A stretch of DNA of 60,000 nucleotides from Cryptomeria japonica (Eukaryota; Streptophyta; Pinopsida; Cupressales; Cupressaceae), in the NCBI RefSeq assembly GCF_030272615.1, contig NC_081410.1, positions 224,059,415-224,119,414 on the forward strand. The letters are read 5' to 3'. Shown piece after piece: positions 54,751 to 60,000 of the stretch. Numbering within the stretch: the first letter of the stretch is position 1; the number at the start of each line of letters is the position of its first letter. The notes beneath the pieces are model-generated. The model saw nothing but the letters and a program-made list of their open reading frames with translations. It ran no database searches and had not been told where the DNA came from. Both the position numbers and the translations under genes were made by a program.

Positions 54751-55740
54751 GTGTGTGAAAATTTCCATTGCCCATTGGCAAGAGCGACGTGACTTCCTTT
54801 GCTCCTTGATAGGAGCGATGTGATTTCCATTTCCCCTTGACAAGAGCGGTTTCACTTCCATTGGTCCTCCAAAGGAGAAAAATTCCTTCCCTTTCCACTT
54901 AGGAGGATCAAGATGCATTGAATTGCAACATGGAACCTTGGTCAAGCAATGAATTTGATTTTCAACCAGCAACCTTAAAATTTGGCTGTATGCAAATTTC
55001 CTTTGCTCCTTCCTTGGAGAAAATTCACTTCCTTTGCATCTCCAAAGGAGTGAACTGACTTCCTTTCCTCCTTTGAAGGAGTGAACTCCTTTCCTTTGAT
55101 ACTTGAGGGGAGCAAAATAAATCCCGTTGAATTCTAAGAGATGATTTGGTGAACTTGAGCGAATGGAGGAACAAATCTTAGCATTTCTTATGCTTCACTT
55201 TGAATGCAACCTCACCTTTGCTCATTGAAAGGATCGAATTGATGAAGAAGTTAATAAGAGAAAGATGGAGATGGAAAGTTTGATGTGACTTCCATTGCCC
55301 AAGAATAGGAGAAAACTTCCATTTCTCATCCATAGGAGTGAACTTCCATTGCCCAAGCATAAGAGTGAACTTCCTCTGCTCATCCATTGGAGCGAACTTT
55401 CATTGCTCCCTCATGAGAGTGGCATGGCTTCCAAGGCATTCTTTTAGGATAAATTGATGAACTTAGACACATGGAGAGAAAACATAAAGACATGAATTGA
55501 TGAAAATGGACAAATTGATGAAGAAGTGATGGAATGATGCTCAAAGTTTGAATTTTAAGTCATTTCCTTTGCTCCTCAATTGGAGCGAATTCACTTCCTT
55601 TGCTCCTCAGTTGGAGTGAATTCACTTCCTTTTCTCCTTAATTGGAGCGAATTTTATTCCATTGCTCCTCAATTGGAGTGAATTCACTTCCTTTTTCAAT
55701 GGAAGGGAACGAACTTCCTCTCAATGCCCAACAATGATTG
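54751..55740. repeat. Hairpin-forming minisatellite, roughly 30-bp motif
   Basis: About 17 variants of ACTTCC(T/A)TTGCTCC...GGAGCGAA. The part from 55562 to 55700 is a regular tandem of about 33-bp units (CTTCCTTTGCTCCTCAATTGG then AGCGAATTCA); earlier copies are more diverged and spaced. Each unit contains GCTCC-TCAATT-GGAGC, able to form a stem-loop. Confidence 0.8.
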
Positions 55741-55860
55741 AAGGAGTATCTCTTGGCACCAAAGTTTGCATTTAAAAAGGGAAAATGTGTTAAATGATCA
55801 TCAATTCGGCCACCCAAGGAGATGATATTAATTTTATCTGTATAAATGAAGTCGGCCTAT

Positions 55861-57320
55861 TGTTGAGACACAAACCAGTAAGGACTCAAACCTAGGACCT
55901 TCCATATGCTACTGGAGTGCTCTACCACCGAGCTACTGGCCCCTCTTGGACCAATCCATTGTCGGTTCGGGTGTGGCTTATTTATTTGATTAAAAATCCA
56001 CTAGCCATCAGTTAATTAAATAAATATTTAATTAATTCATTCCCAAACATTCTTCTATTAATTAAATAAATTATTCAATTTATTTTAATTAATTCATTAA
56101 ACCAAATACAAATCAATTAAATAAATAAAATCTATTTATTTAATTAAATCCCCCTATTCCTCTTTTAAATAAATTAAATTAAATATTTATTTAAATCATT
56201 ATCCCCACCCCACTTGCATTTTCCTACAAATGCAACTTGCACACATTTATTGAAATAAATGAATTTTTATTCTAATAAAATCCTATTTTCCCTCACCCAC
56301 CAAATCCACTTGCAAAATCTAATCCCCTTCTAGATTCTTCTAACCCCTTCCTAATTAACCTAATCCATCCTCTAATTATTGTCACATTCCTAAGCAAAAT
56401 GGAGTCACTTCTCAAAGACTCCAAAGTCTTTGAAAAACATTTAATGCTTTGTGTGTTCAACAAATTAACCCCCAAAGTCTTCCAAGACCACTAATGGCTC
56501 TTACATAACCATTTATGGCTCTTACATAACCATTTATGGTTATTTCAAACTTGTCTCCCCAAACATTTATTGTTTTGACCATATTTATCTATTTCACATT
56601 TTCACAAGAGTTTATCCATTGGATAAAAGTTTTATTCTTTGAATAAAGAGTTTATTCATTCAACCAACCTTGACTCTAAATCCCAAAGTCATATCAGGCA
56701 TTTAATGCTTATTCCCTCTCCTCTCAACCTATCTCACATTGACACTTGTCATCCTGGGATTGGGTTGAAAGCCCTCACATGGATTTGAAATCATTCAATC
56801 CCGACCCTTGTTGAGATTACTCAATCTCAACCATCCATTGCTCCATTTTTCCTCTAAATAGAGCCCATTTCTTCATAATCTAGATCCTGAAAACTTGTAT
56901 GCATTTAAGTTATAGGCATTTTAAGAGAGCATTTAGCATAATTAACTCATGTATTGTTATTTTGGTTAAAATATATCATTTTAGCACCAATAAGCATAGT
57001 ATTAGCTTTTCATTTCACATTTAGAGCTATACTACAATCTCAATCCTCCATAAGCATCCATAGTGCAAAAAGTTGCTGAGAGCTACACTATTTTGGAACT
57101 TGGAGAGGAGAGGAACAAGGGAGAAGAAACTAAAAGTATGTTAGGAGGTATTTGGAGATGCCTCATCATATTTGCTTTGATAGTTAAATATGCTTGCATG
57201 TTTTTAGTGTCTCTCTTGGTATGCCTTTTTAGATTAGTTTTTGATTGACTAACACTAACGGTTTCGTGTCTTTTGTGTTATTTATCATTTGCTAACCTTG
57301 TGCCATTTAGGAGGGCATCA
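55861..57320 (+). repeat. Probable 5' LTR of a gypsy-type element (left end uncertain)
   Basis: The right end is set at GGGCATCA, two bases before the primer site at 57323. The left end is placed at TGTTGAGACA (55861) because it gives a TG...CA LTR of about 1.46 kb, but no second LTR is in the window to confirm it. Inside: a tRNA-like segment, a very AT-rich stretch with TTAATTAAATAAAT repeats (55980-56200), and a 23-bp duplication (GGCTCTTACATAACCATTTAT) at 56503-56548. Confidence 0.45.
55872..55942 (-). tRNA. tRNA-like sequence (degenerate, Ala-AGC-like)
   Basis: 71 nt. Acceptor arms GGGCCAG and CTGGTTT pair over seven positions (three G:U). D arm GCTC-GGTGGTA-GAGC is perfect and gives the Pol III A box (TAGCTCGGTGGTAGAGC). 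Anticodon arm CTCCA-GTAGCATA-TGGAA pairs at four of five with an 8-nt loop holding TAGCAT, as in tRNA-Ala(AGC). T arm holds GGTTTGAGTCC (B box); two of its five stem pairs are broken. Too degenerate for a working tRNA; it may be a pseudogene or the head of a SINE. Confidence 0.5.
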
Positions 57321-57322
57321 TT

Positions 57323-57340
57323 TGGTGAACCCGACGTGAA
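57323..57340 (+). promoter_or_regulatory. Primer-binding site, same type as at 23.36 kb
   Basis: TGGTGAACCCGACGTGAA. It differs at one base from the minus-strand site at 23357-23374. It places an LTR to its left and the element interior to its right. Confidence 0.65.
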
Positions 57341-57409
57341 TCCAAGCACCAAAAACATATCATTTTTTTTAACTAACATGTTTGATTGTTGAAAGTGTCA
57401 CACATGTTG

Positions 57410-57650
57410 CACTTTAGTGCTATTGAACATATTCTAGCGCTACCGACACTTTTTATTTTAGCACTATTGTTCTTACAATAGCGCTATTGAAAAAGTTTCA
57501 GCGCTTTTGCCACTATTTCAGCGCTTTGGTTATTTTTCTGGTGCTATTGAAGATCTTTTAGCGCTTTTAACTCTCTGTCATTTTTGTTCTTTCAGCGCTT
57601 CTGTGTGAAATAGCGCTTCTGTTTAAAACGCAGACTAGCGCTATTGCAAC
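57410..57650 (+). repeat. AGCGCT repeat cluster in leader
   Basis: Eight exact AGCGCT palindromes within about 210 bp (near 57435, 57480, 57500, 57520, 57560, 57594, 57612, 57637), plus variants AGCACT and GGTGCT, mostly in the contexts TAGCGCTATTG or CAGCGCTTTTG. Confidence 0.85.
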
Positions 57651-59987
57651 AGAGTGTCGTCCAAATCGCCTTGTAACCACAAAAATGGAAATTCTTAGGC
57701 TTGTGGAAGCCCCCCTTGAACATCGATTTTACTAACACGTTTTTGTTCGTGCAGGTTAAAAACTCACCATAAAAATCACAAACTTGTCTTTTGGTGCTTA
57801 AAAACTTGAAAAACATAAAATTGTATTGCTTTCTAGTTAGGATTCATCTTTATTTTGGTGCTTAAAATCAACACACAAAGTTTCTTTCCTTGCATCAAAC
57901 TTAAAAATCATAAGCCACACTTCAATTTTGGGCAAATAAAAAGAACAATTCACTTGTTTTGATTTTTTTTGCAAAAAAAAAAAAACAAATTTTACTTCAA
58001 GCAAAAACATGTTTTTCTTTAAGTTGACCAGGATTTTCGAATTCTAGATTACAAAACACATTGCCTTTGAAGTTAAAAAGAACACCATGATTGTTGGAGC
58101 AACATCTCCAAATAGTTAGATCACATTTGAAATGGTGGATTAAAAAGAATAAGTGTCTTTTGTGTTTGGCACACTTGTGCAAAAAGTCAGTCGAGTGGTC
58201 CTACCTCTAACACACACTATCCTCTCCCTTGGCTTTCGTGGTCCTAGGTGCAAGAGAAAAGTGTTAGTAACACTCAATATTTTATCTTCTTAAGAGAGGC
58301 CTGCCAAGAGACACATCACTCTTGGGAATGACCTCGCGCGGTAAATCTTTCAAGCCGCTATAGAAATCAGGTGAGAGAAAAAGCTATAGCCTTGGGTATA
58401 GCTGTTCCTACAGTGTAACTGGCCGAAAGGACAAATGGGCCCCACCACCAGTTACAACGCTCTTAAGTGAGTCACTGCAGAATGAACTTATGTCCAAAAC
58501 CATCGAACATGACTAAACACCTTTAAGTAGTATCCCACCCGTTCTATTGATTGAGGATATTTGCGATATAATTTAGTGCAAGAGCATAGATGGTTTTGCT
58601 CCCAAGATACTCACCATACATATTTCCTTGAGTAGAAACATAGCTTTTTGAAAAGTCACTTGTGGCTTGATAAAAGTGGTGACTCCCCCATCATAGGTAT
58701 CATCTATTTGTTATGCTCGTGCAAGACTTAGTATATCACATCCTTACCTACCACGGCGGGATTCATAAGGTATGCAGTACTAAAGTCGAAGAAATATCAA
58801 GATGTGGGCTAAATTTTTCACAACTGGCCATTTGACCTTAGGGATAAAAAGTGTTTGAAGTGTGTTCGTTTTAGTCAAGACCAAGTACAAATTGAGCCGA
58901 CTTTAGGTTTTGGAAATACACCTTAAAATACATCTAAAGGAAGGGTCATATACAAGTCCAAGGATTGGGTTGATCTAGACCCATACTCATTTGTGCCTTT
59001 GAGGCTACATTCTTGTGTTTGTGTGTTTGCTTTGTTTTCTTGTCAAAGAAAAATCAAAAATCACTTTCAAAACAAAGTATTCATCCAACCAAACATTTTT
59101 CAAAACAACCAAAAACATCAAAAACAAAGTGCAAAAAAACAAAGAGTCAAATTTTATGACCATTCTTCACATCTTGCGAAAGAAGAAGCGTCATCAGAAT
59201 ATCAACTTGAAAAGAAGACCATTAAGCTCAAAGGCTTTGATCAAAAGGAGGAAATTTTTCTATATAAATAGACAAATCTTTGTCTCACATAGAGTCTTTC
59301 TGCGTCACATGCATCTCTACCTTCAAGGAAAAACAAATGAATTTGATTCCGAATCATTGAATCGCAGAGCTTTTATGCAATATAGAGCTCTGAGTTATCA
59401 CAAAAACCAAGGAGGAAAGATTAATCCCAACTTCTTCCCAAACATTTGTATCACATACAACACAGCTCAAGAAATACCATCAACACCTGAAAGGGAAGAG
59501 ATAGAGTTTGTCCCATTTGTAACACAAAGTTTTTATTGAAGTTGAAAACATTTTCATCCATCATCTCACTCATACATCATCACTTCATCATCAATCCGTC
59601 CCAACTCTCAAAACATTAAGAGGTTCTTGTCCCAAGTTCTCTTTTAGATATTGCTTGAAATCAAACACATCACATCACTTTTTAGATTGTTTCTACATCT
59701 AGGATAAGCTCATCCTAAGAAACACATCTACATAGGTTAAAACTAGTTCACGAGTGAATCCTCTCATTGCTAGGTAGTCCAATCTGTAACACATCTCAGA
59801 TTTCTCTACACCTCATCACATCAAATCTTATCAAACAAGCAAGCAATTCAAAGAAGGAATTTCGGTTACATCTACCTTAAAAGTGTTACAGCTCCACATG
59901 CAACACAATTCACCAATCATCAATCTCTCATTTCATCAAAAACTCATCATCATCTTTACTCAACTTCAACAAAAACTCATAACCAAA
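57651..59987 (+). other. Long leader of gypsy-type element
   Basis: About 2.3 kb between the AGCGCT cluster and the presumed gag start. One 174-codon frame (59015-59539) is open; its second half (FLRHMHLYLQGKTNEFDSES) looks protein-like, but I do not recognise it and an overlapping frame is also open. 58200-58560 is G+C-richer than its surroundings. Long leaders of this kind are usual in large plant gypsy elements. Confidence 0.4.
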
Positions 59988-60000
59988 ATGGCTCAAACCT
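59988..60000 (+). CDS. Probable gag start, cut by window edge
   Basis: ATGGCTCAAACCT after AACCAAA, a favourable plant start context (A at -3, G at +4), encoding M-A-Q-T. It lies where gag should begin after a long leader. Only four codons are visible, so this is an inference from position. Confidence 0.3.

Overview
This window is plant nuclear DNA from a large, repeat-rich genome, most likely a gymnosperm (inference). The evidence is one intron-rich host gene with a 3.8-kb intron, several LTR retrotransposon families nested in each other, decayed LINEs, a plant-mobile-domain pseudogene, and Met-tRNA primer sites in the Ty1/copia elements. I see no bacterial-style operons, phage or CRISPR arrays.

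Layout. 1-5.2 kb: 3' part of a plus-strand phosphoglycerate-mutase-like (histidine phosphatase) gene; four exons join in frame and the 5' exons lie off the left edge. 5.2-10.5 kb: non-coding DNA with three diverged units around a 5S-rRNA-like promoter block (Cassandra-like), an unidentified 85-codon ORF, a tandem duplication and a possible MITE. 10.5-13.5 kb: a truncated plus-strand copia element (LTR, primer site, broken gag, start of protease) fused to the 3' end of an LTR from another family. 13.5-16.0 kb: a minus-strand LINE reverse transcriptase remnant carrying a tandem duplication and a foreign 255-codon acidic ORF. 16.4-24.5 kb: a complete minus-strand Ty3/gypsy-type element with 5-bp target duplications that keeps gag and protease but has no reverse transcriptase or integrase. 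24.5-26.9 kb: a LINE ORF1 pseudogene and unassigned DNA.

26.9-48.3 kb is a nest. A minus-strand copia element (family C, 26918-48250, target duplication AGAGA in a GA microsatellite) received a plus-strand copia element (family B, 30490-37751, target duplication CTTGG) and a minus-strand family B element (40731-46669). A later deletion removed most of the latter's 5' LTR together with part of family C gag. Families B and C share features typical of Sirevirus-type copia elements: repeated polypurine tracts and ACCGGT-rich LTRs.

48.3-60 kb: the remaining GA microsatellite, a plant mobile domain pseudogene, a minus-strand Ty3/gypsy RNase H-integrase remnant, a hairpin-forming minisatellite, a tRNA-like sequence, and the LTR, primer site and long leader of a plus-strand gypsy-type element whose probable gag start lies at the right edge.

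The only host gene I can support is the phosphatase; everything else recognisable is transposon-derived, mostly broken. The most notable signals are non-coding. The copia LTRs carry a C-loop hairpin whose stem bases differ in a compensatory way among three families; a gypsy-type element carries gag and protease only; and a minisatellite repeats a stem-loop about 17 times. I found no clear case of a wholly new protein system.
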